This document shows positions 25,314 to 33,481 of a DNA stretch of 64,000 bases, in pieces; the first letter of the stretch is position 1, and each line of letters begins with the position of its first letter. The position numbers and the translations under genes are program-made. Source of the DNA: Flavobacterium terrisoli (GTDB lineage: Bacteria > Bacteroidota > Bacteroidia > Flavobacteriales > Flavobacteriaceae); assembly GCF_030167905.1 (NCBI RefSeq), contig NZ_JARGNA010000002.1, positions 62,001 to 126,000 on the forward strand, given 5' to 3'. The notes beneath the pieces are model-generated. The model did no database searches. It worked only from the letters and a program-made list of their open reading frames with translations, and had not been told where the DNA came from.

Positions 25314-27767
25314 ATGAAATTAAAATTATTATTTCTTTTATTCGTTACCAATTTTTCTATTCTAATCGCTCAAAACTCACCGGGAAATGGTGTAATCACG
25401 GGGAAAGTAATAGATAAAAACAGCAAACAACCGATTCCTTATGTAAACGTATCCGTTTTAGATGATTCTAAAATTGTTACCGGTGGAATCACTCAGGAAA
25501 ACGGAAGCTTTTCCATTAAAGGTTTGGCCTTAAAAAAATACACTATAGAATTCCAATTTATGGGATACAAAAAAGTTACCCAAGTCGTTACTTTATCTGA
25601 AAACGATAAAACAGCCAATCTGAATACCATTTCCATTGAAGAAGAAGCGGTTGAATTATCGGGTGTTGAAATCGTAAAGGAACGTTCAACCATCGAACAA
25701 AAAATCGACAGAAAAGTAGTAAACGTTGGAAAGGATTTAATCGCTTCGGGAAATACGGCCTCCGAAATCATGAACAATATCCCAACGGTTAGCGTTGACC
25801 CGCAAACCAAAGAATTGAGCTTAAGAGGAAATTCTAATGTTAGGGTTTTGATTGACGGAAAACCATCGAATATTGATCCGGCGCAATTACTACAACAAAT
25901 TCCTTCTTCATCTATCAAGCAAATTGAATTGATTACCAATCCTTCTGCCAAATACAATCCGGAAGGAATGAGCGGTATCATCAACATCATTTTACACAAA
26001 AACTCTCAGGAAGGTTTTAACGGAAGCCTCAATTCGGGTGTGACTTTTGGGGTAACTCCGAAAGTAAATACGGCTTTGAATTTAAACTACAAAGTGGGAA
26101 AAGTGAATTTCTATACCAACTATGGTTTCAATCACGGTAAGAATGAAAACCACGGTTACATTCACAGTTTTAGGCCAACATTGGAAAACGACCAGGAATT
26201 TGGTGGTTCAAACATGAATACATCGCACCTGATTAAATTAGGAATGGATTATTACATCAATGAGAAAAACAGCCTTTCATTTTATACCAGTCAAAACATT
26301 GTAAATGGTGGCGGAATTGGTTATACCAATGTTGATTACAACAGCGGATTGCTAAGAGATTCAAGACAAATTTCTGATTCTGACACTGAAAACCATACCC
26401 AGACTTATGATCTGGCGTACAAACATGACTTTACCAAAAAAGGAGAAACTTTAGATTTTCAAGCGAATTTTTCGAATACCAATAGTCCTGAAAATACTGA
26501 CTATGCCTACACACAACAAAATCCAACCTCAACAAGGTCAACCAATAATGACATTGCGCGTGAAACCAATTCTTTACAAGTCAACCTGGATTATGTAAAT
26601 CCGTTATCGGAAACGGTTAAATTGGAAATCGGTGCTGAAACCCGTATTCAAAGAATCACTAATGATTTTGATGAAACCGTAAGCGAGCCTTCTGTACCTT
26701 ACGACAGATTCGGAAATTCCAATTTTGAATTTACCAGAAACATCCATTCGTTTTATACCAATCTCGGGAAACAATGGAAAAAATGGAGTGTTCAGGCCGG
26801 AGTTCGTTTAGAGTTATATGATATCGATGGTGATTTTTCCAATGTAGTGACTTCGACTTCAAATCCGGAGCAAAACATCAATGATCAAAGTACAATCAAA
26901 GACGATATTTTCTCTGTTTATCCATCTTTGTTTTTCAATTACAAAGCGAGTGACAAAGACTCTTTCAATTTCAACTTTTCAAGACGTGTTGACCGACCAA
27001 GCATTGGCCAAATCAGCCCAATCAGAGAATGGACAACACCATTGGTAGAGTCAAGAGGAAATCCTGAATTAGAGCCACAATTCACCAATTCGTTTGAAAC
27101 CAATTATACCAGAACCACTAAAATCGGTTCGGTTACCATGGGTGTATTCTTCAGACAAATCAATGATGAAATCAGCAGGGTGATTTACAAAAACCCGGAT
27201 AATAACAGTCAGGATATCATTTCTTATGACAATTTTGATAACAATCATGCTATTGGTACTGAAATTTCAGCGAATTTGAAATTAACATCTTGGTGGTCAG
27301 TAAATGCCAGTTCGGATGCTTATTTTAAAACCGTAAGAGGAACAGTTCAAAATGCCAATACTCAAGAGCAGGAAAGAGCTGAAGCAGATGTTACTACCTT
27401 CAACGCGAGAATGAACAACAACTTTGTTGCGACAAAAAAATTGAGATTCAATTTATTTGCGATGTACAGAGGAAGAGATTTAGGCTTACAGTTTGAGAGA
27501 AAACCAATGTACAAAATGGATATTGGTTCAACTTATACCATCCTAAAAGGAAAAGGAAGCATTACAGCGAGAATGAATGACGTTTTTGACACCATGAATT
27601 TTGCCTTTGACGGAAGCATCCCTTACAGACAAACCGGAGCATTTTTCTGGGAAAGTCAAACTTACTACATCGGATTCAATTATATGTTTGGTGGTGGCAA
27701 AAACGCTGCTATGCAACGCAAACAAAGAGATCAGAATGAGACACAAGGTAGTGGTGGCCTTTTATAA
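25314..27767 (+). CDS. Outer-membrane TonB-receptor-like beta-barrel protein
   Basis: An 817-residue outer-membrane protein. The signal peptide ends SILIAQ. A carboxypeptidase-regulatory-like domain (about 25-110, VITGKVIDKNSKQPIPYVNV) is followed by a plug-like part (MNNIPTVSVDPQTKELSLRG, VRVLIDGKPSNIDP, ITNPSAKYNPEGMSGIINII) and a long barrel (outer-membrane beta-barrel family). It has no STN domain, no regulator nearby and no SusD partner. The N-terminal organisation resembles TonB-dependent transporters, but this subfamily is often of unknown substrate. It lies alone between two terminators. Confidence 0.85.
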   Translation: MKLKLLFLLFVTNFSILIAQNSPGNGVITGKVIDKNSKQPIPYVNVSVLDDSKIVTGGITQENGSFSIKGLALKKYTIEFQFMGYKKVTQVVTLSENDKTANLNTISIEEEAVELSGVEIVKERSTIEQKIDRKVVNVGKDLIASGNTASEIMNNIPTVSVDPQTKELSLRGNSNVRVLIDGKPSNIDPAQLLQQIPSSSIKQIELITNPSAKYNPEGMSGIINIILHKNSQEGFNGSLNSGVTFGVTPKVNTALNLNYKVGKVNFYTNYGFNHGKNENHGYIHSFRPTLENDQEFGGSNMNTSHLIKLGMDYYINEKNSLSFYTSQNIVNGGGIGYTNVDYNSGLLRDSRQISDSDTENHTQTYDLAYKHDFTKKGETLDFQANFSNTNSPENTDYAYTQQNPTSTRSTNNDIARETNSLQVNLDYVNPLSETVKLEIGAETRIQRITNDFDETVSEPSVPYDRFGNSNFEFTRNIHSFYTNLGKQWKKWSVQAGVRLELYDIDGDFSNVVTSTSNPEQNINDQSTIKDDIFSVYPSLFFNYKASDKDSFNFNFSRRVDRPSIGQISPIREWTTPLVESRGNPELEPQFTNSFETNYTRTTKIGSVTMGVFFRQINDEISRVIYKNPDNNSQDIISYDNFDNNHAIGTEISANLKLTSWWSVNASSDAYFKTVRGTVQNANTQEQERAEADVTTFNARMNNNFVATKKLRFNLFAMYRGRDLGLQFERKPMYKMDIGSTYTILKGKGSITARMNDVFDTMNFAFDGSIPYRQTGAFFWESQTYYIGFNYMFGGGKNAAMQRKQRDQNETQGSGGLL

Positions 27768-27799
27768 ATATCACATAGATTATTTGAGTTAGTTGTTAT

Positions 27800-27832
27800 G
27801 AAAAAGCCAAACGTAAAGTTTGGCTTTTTTTA
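27800..27832. terminator. Bidirectional terminator between the outer-membrane protein gene and fabH
   Basis: AGCCAAAC (27805-27812) pairs with GTTTGGCT (27818-27825) around GTAAA, with an A-run before and seven Ts after. Confidence 0.85.
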
Positions 27833-27849
27833 TTTATATGATTGGTGTC

Positions 27850-28857
27850 TTACCATTTGATAATTGCACTTGCCCATGTAAATCCGCTACCGAAAGCAGC
27901 CAAAACAATGGTATCGCCTTCCTTGATTTTGCCCTGTTCCCAAGCTTCCGTCAACGCAATCGGAATGGAAGCCGCAGTCGTGTTACCGTATTTTTGTATG
28001 TTATTGAACACCTGATCGTCGGTTAGTTTGAATTTCTGCTGGATAAACTGGGAAATTCTCAAATTCGCCTGATGCGGAATCAACAAATCGATATCGGAAA
28101 CTTCCAGATTATTGGCCTGTAAACCTTCATTAATCACCTCGCTGAAACGAACCACCGCATTCTTAAACACAAACTGTCCGTTCATATAAGGAAAATAACT
28201 CTCATCATTCGGATTGTTATCGGCGATAATTTCAGTTACCCATCGGCCGCCCATTCCCGGAGCTAAAACTGCTAGTTCTTTAGCATGTTCCCCTTCCGAA
28301 TGCAAATGGGTTGACAAAACGCCTTTGGTCAAATCTTCTTCCCTGCTCAGCATCGCTGCGCCGGCGCCATCGCCAAAAATCACCGAAACACCTCTGCCTC
28401 GGTCGGTCATGTCCAATCCTAACGATTGCAACTCCGAAGCGACGATTAAGATGTTTTTATACATACCGGTTTTGATGAACTGATCGGCCACAGAAAGCGC
28501 ATAGACAAAGCCCGAACATTGATTGCGGATGTCTAAGGCACCGATGGTTTTTAAATCCAATTCCTTTTGCAAAGCCACGCCTGGTCCCGGAAAATAAAAA
28601 TCGGGAGAAATCGTAGCGAATACAATAAAATCAATGTCTTCATTGGCAACACCCGAACGTTCTATGGCAATTTTGGCAGCTTTTACACCCATGGAAGTCG
28701 TAGTGTCTTCGCCTCTTTTGATGTGCCTTCTTTCTTTGATTCCGGTTCTTTCCTGAATCCATTCGTCATTGGTATCCATAATTTTGGCCAAATCATCATT
28801 GGTCACCACATTATCCGGAACGTAAAAACCTAAACCTGTTATTTTGGAGTGGAACAT
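27850..28857 (-). CDS. fabH: 3-oxoacyl-ACP synthase III (FabH)
   Basis: A 335-residue ketoacyl-ACP synthase III, which condenses an acyl-CoA with malonyl-ACP to start fatty-acid synthesis. The Cys-His-Asn triad is visible: DIRNQCSGFVYAL (Cys), LLIPHQANLRIS (His) and QKYGNTTAASIPIAL (Asn). The GFGSGFTWASAIIKW-like ending AAFGSGFTWASAIIKW is standard. The in-frame upstream ATG at 28866 would add three residues; MFHSKITGLGFYVP at 28857 is the usual start. No other fab genes are adjacent, unlike E. coli. Bacteroidota often have more than one KAS III copy, so a specialised chain-length role is possible. A TAATTTTG box lies at 28886-28893. Confidence 0.92.
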   Translation of the reverse strand: MFHSKITGLGFYVPDNVVTNDDLAKIMDTNDEWIQERTGIKERRHIKRGEDTTTSMGVKAAKIAIERSGVANEDIDFIVFATISPDFYFPGPGVALQKELDLKTIGALDIRNQCSGFVYALSVADQFIKTGMYKNILIVASELQSLGLDMTDRGRGVSVIFGDGAGAAMLSREEDLTKGVLSTHLHSEGEHAKELAVLAPGMGGRWVTEIIADNNPNDESYFPYMNGQFVFKNAVVRFSEVINEGLQANNLEVSDIDLLIPHQANLRISQFIQQKFKLTDDQVFNNIQKYGNTTAASIPIALTEAWEQGKIKEGDTIVLAAFGSGFTWASAIIKW

Positions 28858-28955
28858 ATTTATCAATTTATTAAAAACAGAACCTCAAAATTAGGTATCT
28901 TTTAAAAAAGTAGGGCACGAAATACTGTTTTTTTGAAGAATAGTGATAGAAGCGT

Positions 28956-29876
28956 TTATTTAAGCGCCAAAAACAACAGACTATCTTTCTCAAAATCAAG
29001 GTCGTTTTCAAAAAAAATGATGTTGTTTCCTAACATGGCTTCAATCAGATAATGACTGCCTTTGTAATAGCTGTTGACAACCTGAACTTTCATCTCAGAT
29101 TTTGATACTACTTTGAGTTGGTGTGGATAAAGATATTGCATTTTTCCCTCAATTTCGATTTCATTGACATCGCCAAAAAGTGAGGCTATGTATTTGTCAG
29201 TTGGATTTTGATATAGATTTTCGGGTTGGGCTGAAGCGATAATTTGACCTTCTTTCATCACCAAAACGGCATCAGAAAATGACAACACATCCGAACTGTC
29301 ATGCGTGGCAACAATCGTTGTGATTTGTTTTTCCTTTAAGTAGGCAAATAATTTTCTGCGCAAACTGTTCTTTCTGAAATTATCGATATGGCTAAAAGGT
29401 TCGTCGAGTATCAACACTTCGGGTTCGAGTGCTAAAACCCTGGCCAAAGCCACGCGTTGCATTTGCCCGCCGCTTAAATATTGGGCTTTCACATGGGCAT
29501 ACTCACTCATCTCGACGATTTCGAGTAACTCAGCGATGCGCTTTTTCTTTTTATCGGCATAAATGTTAGACAAATACTTACCCACATTTTCGGCCACGGT
29601 AATAAAAGGCATCAAATCGAAATCCTGCGCTAGGTATTTCATATATTCCATTCCGGGAATCAGATGGAATTTGGGTCCCAAAACTTCATTGTCGTTCCAG
29701 AAAATCTGCCCGGAATCCAAATCATACAAACCATAAACCAATTTGAGCAAGGTGCTTTTACCGCAACCGCTTTCGCCGATTACCGCTAGGTTTTTGCCTC
29801 TTTCCAATTCAAAAGAAAGGGAATGAAGCGTTGGTTTTTCTTTATAGGAAAAGGAAATGTTCTGGACTTTCAGCAT
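28956..29876 (-). CDS. Orphan ABC transporter ATP-binding protein
   Basis: A 306-residue ATPase. Walker A is GESGCGKSTLLK, the signature is YLSGGQMQRVALARVLALEP, and Walker B is VLILDEPFSHID followed by the H-loop VATHDSS. The first 220 residues resemble importer ATPases such as FbpC or PotA. The last 80 residues form an extra beta-rich part where those have a TOBE domain. No permease or binding protein is adjacent, so the partner must be encoded elsewhere or the protein has a non-transport role. A TATGTTTG -7 box is at 29893-29900 on the minus strand. Confidence 0.85.
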   Translation of the reverse strand: MLKVQNISFSYKEKPTLHSLSFELERGKNLAVIGESGCGKSTLLKLVYGLYDLDSGQIFWNDNEVLGPKFHLIPGMEYMKYLAQDFDLMPFITVAENVGKYLSNIYADKKKKRIAELLEIVEMSEYAHVKAQYLSGGQMQRVALARVLALEPEVLILDEPFSHIDNFRKNSLRRKLFAYLKEKQITTIVATHDSSDVLSFSDAVLVMKEGQIIASAQPENLYQNPTDKYIASLFGDVNEIEIEGKMQYLYPHQLKVVSKSEMKVQVVNSYYKGSHYLIEAMLGNNIIFFENDLDFEKDSLLFLALK

Positions 29877-29914
29877 CTTGTTAAAGTGTATGCAAACATA
29901 CGAAGTTTATTAAA

Positions 29915-29958
29915 AAGTAAGAGCGACAGAACTCAAACGTGGAGTGTCGCTCTTACCA
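29915..29958 (-). terminator. Terminator after the ABC1 kinase gene
   Basis: GTAAGAGCGAC (29917-29927) pairs with GTCGCTCTTAC (29946-29956), and ACTC/GAGT (29931-29934, 29942-29945) extends the stem after a 3-nt bulge. On the minus strand TTTTTAAT follows the stem. Confidence 0.8.
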
Positions 29959-29983
29959 ACCTAACCAATAACCTTTATTTCAG

Positions 29984-31294
29984 TTAAGAAATATATTTTT
30001 CGAATGACTTGGTGTCAATTCGCGCTTTTAAATCGTGTAACAAATTGTACAATCCGAAGAAAGTACGGTTGATGTACAAAAAATGTTTAGAACCTCTGTT
30101 CCCGTTCATTTTTCTGAGTTGGGTATCTTTGGTCAACTCTTCACCCATTTGGGCTATGTTATTGAAATATTCATCATCTGAAAAATCGAAACTATCATTG
30201 TGATATGGTCCGGTAAACAAACTCAGCAGGTCATGGAAGACTTTGGAAAAATATTCAATTTCTGCTGCGCTGTCATCCTGGCGCAAAATTTCCAATTCAT
30301 ACAATTTTTCACGGAACTGTTTCGGGTCGTTCATTACTTTGGGTTCTGCCAATTCAAAATAAGGAATATAAAATTCTTCCGGAACGTGCTTGATACAGCC
30401 AAAATCTATCGCTACCAAAACGCCATTCTTGTCAATCAGGAAATTTCCCGGATGCGGATCGGCGTGTACTTGTTTCAAATAATGCATTTGGTACATATAA
30501 AAATCCCATAACGCCTGCCCGATTTTGTCTCCTAAAGCCCTATCTTTATTGTGCGCTGCAAATTCTGAAAGGTGTTCGCCGTCTATCCATTCCATCGTCA
30601 AAATCTTCTCCGAAGAAAGCTCAGGATAATATTTCGGGAAACGCAGGTTCTCAATTTTGCTGCACCAATCGGAAACTTCCATACTTTGCTTTAATTCCAA
30701 AACATAATCGGTTTCTTCAAGCAGTTTGTTTTCCACTTCCTGAAAATACTTCTCAGAATCCTTTCCTTTCAGATTAAACATTCTGACCGCAAACGGTTTG
30801 ACCAAAGCCAAATCAGAACTGATACTATCAGCCACTCCCGGATATTGGATTTTCACAGCCAACTTTTTCCCATCTTTGGTTGCCTTGTGTACCTGACCGA
30901 TACTCGCGGCATTCATAGCATCCGGCGTGAAGGAATCGTATAATTCTTCGGGATATTGCCCCAAATATTTTTTGAATGTTTTTCTAACCAATGGTGCTGA
31001 CAAAGGCGGAACCGAAAATTGAGACAGTGAAAACTTATCCACATAAGCCTGCGGCATAATGCTTTTGTCCATGCTCAACATTTGGGCGACTTTCAAAGCA
31101 CTTCCTTTTAGGTTTTTCAATCCGTCATAAATATCTTCTGCATTGTTTTCGTTCAGTTTGTCACGGTTTAATGTTGGGTTCACTATTTTTTCGCCATAAT
31201 AAGCGACATAGTTTCCTCCTACTTTGATTCCGGTTTTGACCAATTGACTGGCACGTTCTATTTTGCCTGTTGGAATTTTATCTAATGTCTTCAT
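29984..31294 (-). CDS. ABC1/UbiB-family atypical kinase (AarF-like)
   Basis: A 436-residue atypical kinase-like protein. Features are the N-terminal signature LKGSALKVAQMLSMD, where the family's KxGQ reads KVAQ; an ATP-binding Lys in LAVKIQYPGV; and the catalytic loop with metal site VHADPHPGNFLI and VAIDFGCI. UbiB/COQ8 relatives support quinone biosynthesis or membrane-lipid homeostasis, probably as ATPases. Whether this one acts on menaquinone is not shown. Its start is three bases after the stop of a TetR-like regulator gene, so the two form one operon. No quinone genes are adjacent. Confidence 0.85.
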   Translation of the reverse strand: MKTLDKIPTGKIERASQLVKTGIKVGGNYVAYYGEKIVNPTLNRDKLNENNAEDIYDGLKNLKGSALKVAQMLSMDKSIMPQAYVDKFSLSQFSVPPLSAPLVRKTFKKYLGQYPEELYDSFTPDAMNAASIGQVHKATKDGKKLAVKIQYPGVADSISSDLALVKPFAVRMFNLKGKDSEKYFQEVENKLLEETDYVLELKQSMEVSDWCSKIENLRFPKYYPELSSEKILTMEWIDGEHLSEFAAHNKDRALGDKIGQALWDFYMYQMHYLKQVHADPHPGNFLIDKNGVLVAIDFGCIKHVPEEFYIPYFELAEPKVMNDPKQFREKLYELEILRQDDSAAEIEYFSKVFHDLLSLFTGPYHNDSFDFSDDEYFNNIAQMGEELTKDTQLRKMNGNRGSKHFLYINRTFFGLYNLLHDLKARIDTKSFEKYIS

Positions 31295-31297
31295 TGG

Positions 31298-31969
31298 TTA
31301 TTGCATTTTTTCTTTCCAAAGAAATTTGCCCAAATCAAACAAACTTTCCAACGGTTTAGTATCTAATAAATCGCTTATCGTATTGATTGATTTCTCAATC
31401 AGCACATCGGTTTTTTCAAATCCTTTTGACGTATCATCCATCCAAAATTTCAATATGAATAAGAACTGAAGCCAAGCACCTTCAGAGAAAACAGGTTCGG
31501 TTACTTTCGCTACTTTCCCGAATTGCTCTGAGGGTTTTGACTTTATTTTATCTACGATATATTCCTTAAATCGGTTTCTGAAAACTTTTAAATTTTTCAG
31601 GTTTTTTAATCCTTCCTTATTTTCCTTTAGTGAAAACAGCACATAACTTCTGTTCAATGTCAGTATTTCAAACAAAGTGAAATAGAGTGTCAATAATTTA
31701 TTCTTATCTGAATAACTGTCGAAATCCTTTTCCTTTTCAATCGTCGCTATGGCATTGTCAAAAAACTTAACCCAGATGGCTTGCTTTAAGGCTTCAAATG
31801 AACCAAAGAAAGAATAGAAATCACTTTCTTCAATTTCATGCTTCCTACAGAATACAAAAGCATTTTTTGGTTCTTCGTTGGTCTCCAATACATCATTCAT
31901 ATACAAACTGATAATGTGATCGTCATTGACCGTACTTTTTTTTGTCTTCGATTGTTTTGTTGTAGCCAT
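31298..31969 (-). CDS. TetR-like transcriptional regulator
   Basis: A 223-residue helical protein. After a Lys/Ser/Thr-rich N-terminus, residues about 20-65 fit a divergent TetR DNA-binding domain ending in the characteristic ESDFYSFFGSFEALKQAIW (the F-Y-x-x-F of recognition helix and helix 4). The rest is an all-helical ligand-binding/dimerisation domain. It is translated just ahead of the ABC1 kinase (three-base gap), which suggests it regulates that gene or responds to the same lipid or quinone signal (inference). No palindromic operator was obvious upstream. Confidence 0.7.
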   Translation of the reverse strand: MATTKQSKTKKSTVNDDHIISLYMNDVLETNEEPKNAFVFCRKHEIEESDFYSFFGSFEALKQAIWVKFFDNAIATIEKEKDFDSYSDKNKLLTLYFTLFEILTLNRSYVLFSLKENKEGLKNLKNLKVFRNRFKEYIVDKIKSKPSEQFGKVAKVTEPVFSEGAWLQFLFILKFWMDDTSKGFEKTDVLIEKSINTISDLLDTKPLESLFDLGKFLWKEKMQ

Positions 31970-32071
31970 AATATTAATTTTAAATGCTGTGTAAATTTAC
32001 GGCTGTGGAACTATTTTAAGAAAAAACGAAACAGAAAGTTTTGTTAAATGTTGTTCAAAAAAATTGAAAAT

Positions 32072-32104
32072 AAAAAAAGCGCTCACTTGAGATGAACGCT
32101 TTTA
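32072..32104 (-). terminator. Terminator after the OmpA-family lipoprotein
   Basis: On the minus strand AAGCGTTCA (32101-32093) pairs with TGAGCGCTT (32086-32078), with one G-U pair, followed by a run of Ts. Confidence 0.78.
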
Positions 32105-32122
32105 ATTATAGTGTAATGATTC

Positions 32123-32818
32123 TTATTTTCCGGCTTCTTTCTGAGCGTCCTGAACCATTTTTTCATTAGCGGTAATCGCAAACTCTACACGACGGTTTTG
32201 GCTTCTTCCTTCTGCTGTATCATTGGTTGCAATCGGATCAGCGATTCCTAAACCGGAAGTCGTAAATCTTCCTGATGAAATTCCTTTTCCGGCCAAATAA
32301 CTTTTAACCGAAGCCGCTCTTTGCTCAGATAAAGTCAAATTGTATTCCGGCGTACCGGTACTGTCTGTATAACCGTAAATTTGGATATTGGTATCAGGAT
32401 ATTGATTGAATACCGGAACCAATTTATCCAAGTTGGCTTTTGCCGCTGAAGTCAATGTTGATTTATTGGTATCAAAACGCACTGCATTTTCTCCTAAAAC
32501 CAATCTGATTCCTTCACCTACTCTTTCAACCTGAGCACCTGGTAACGCCGTTTCGATTTCACGCGCCTGTTTGTCCATTTTGTTCCCGATAACACCTCCG
32601 GCAACGCCACCAATAACGCCACCTAATACTGCACCTAAAGCTCCTTTTCCGCCTTTTCCTAAATTGTTTCCTAAAACACCTCCGATAACGGCACCACCAA
32701 CAGCACCAATCGCGGCACCACGTTGTGTTTTATTTGTGTTTTTTACAGATTCACAACTGGTGAAAACCGTTGATATAAGGAGTAATCCTGATAATAATAT
32801 TGTACTGACTTTTTTCAT
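32123..32818 (-). CDS. OmpA-family lipoprotein with glycine zipper
   Basis: A 231-residue lipoprotein. The lipobox is VFTSC (Cys about 22). Residues about 33-80 are a glycine-zipper region (GAAIGAVGGAVIGGVLG and similar), a membrane-inserting motif. The C-terminal OmpA-like domain (about 105-220) has IQIYGYTDSTGTPEYNLTLS and the peptidoglycan-binding signature EGRSQNRRVEFAI. This YiaD-like layout tethers the outer membrane to the cell wall. The lipocalin-like lipoprotein gene lies 14 bases upstream on the same strand, so they form an operon. Confidence 0.9.
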   Translation of the reverse strand: MKKVSTILLSGLLLISTVFTSCESVKNTNKTQRGAAIGAVGGAVIGGVLGNNLGKGGKGALGAVLGGVIGGVAGGVIGNKMDKQAREIETALPGAQVERVGEGIRLVLGENAVRFDTNKSTLTSAAKANLDKLVPVFNQYPDTNIQIYGYTDSTGTPEYNLTLSEQRAASVKSYLAGKGISSGRFTTSGLGIADPIATNDTAEGRSQNRRVEFAITANEKMVQDAQKEAGK

Positions 32819-32832
32819 GATACTTATTTAAT

Positions 32833-33303
32833 TTACTTTTTTTGAAATTGATAAACGACATCGGTTAAAGTTCCTCCTACATTGATTCTGTCAATCAATT
32901 GGAAAGAATTATCAGTTACGTTGGCTACTCTCAAAATATAACCTTCCTTAACTTTTTTGGCTTTAGCTTCATCAAGGATTTTCATAACAAACTGACCGTC
33001 TTTGTTGATGAACCAAGTAATTGGTGTACTGTAAGAAGTACAGCTTGGGTTTTTCAGTGATAAAGTACCTTTGTTATTGTTGGAAATAAATTTCCATGAA
33101 CTACCGATAAAACACTTTGAATCGGCCAAATCAAAAGAAGTAACCTTAATGACATCAGATCCGGGATAACTTATCGAAGAAATTGCCCAATCGCCTTTTA
33201 TGACACGTTCGGTTTTGTTGTCTACTTCATTGTTGGTAGCTGATTTCGATTTACACGATAAAATCAAAACCGATAATAAACTTAGTAAAATAACTTTTTT
33301 CAT
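32833..33303 (-). CDS. Lipocalin-like lipoprotein
   Basis: A 156-residue lipoprotein with lipobox VLILSC (Cys about 17). The next residues KSKSATN are basic, without the acidic surface signal, so it probably stays on the periplasmic face. The rest is beta-rich, starting RVIKGDWAISSISYPGSD and ending DVVYQFQKK, and fits lipocalin-like families found with OmpA lipoproteins in this group. A TATCTTTG -7 box is at 33333-33340 on the minus strand. Function unknown. Confidence 0.7.
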   Translation of the reverse strand: MKKVILLSLLSVLILSCKSKSATNNEVDNKTERVIKGDWAISSISYPGSDVIKVTSFDLADSKCFIGSSWKFISNNNKGTLSLKNPSCTSYSTPITWFINKDGQFVMKILDEAKAKKVKEGYILRVANVTDNSFQLIDRINVGGTLTDVVYQFQKK

Positions 33304-33405
33304 CCTTATTATATGTTAATGTATTTGTAAGACAAAGATACATCCATTTTTGATTCCCTCTTTACATAATTTTACTAAATGCTTGTAGAATTCTTACTAC
33401 GTCAA

Positions 33406-33439
33406 TTTGTCATAATGATTACTATTGGTATTAGTTTTG
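33406..33439 (+). promoter_or_regulatory. Probable htpG promoter (Bacteroidota type)
   Basis: TTTG (33406-33409), 22 bases, then TAGTTTTG (33432-33439) matches the Bacteroidota pattern TTG-N17-23-TAnnTTTG. Transcription would start about 36 bases before the htpG ATG. No CIRCE-type inverted repeat was seen. Confidence 0.55.
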
Positions 33440-33481
33440 AGTGGTAGAAATCCTAATCGTTTAATCTAAAAAAATAACCCT

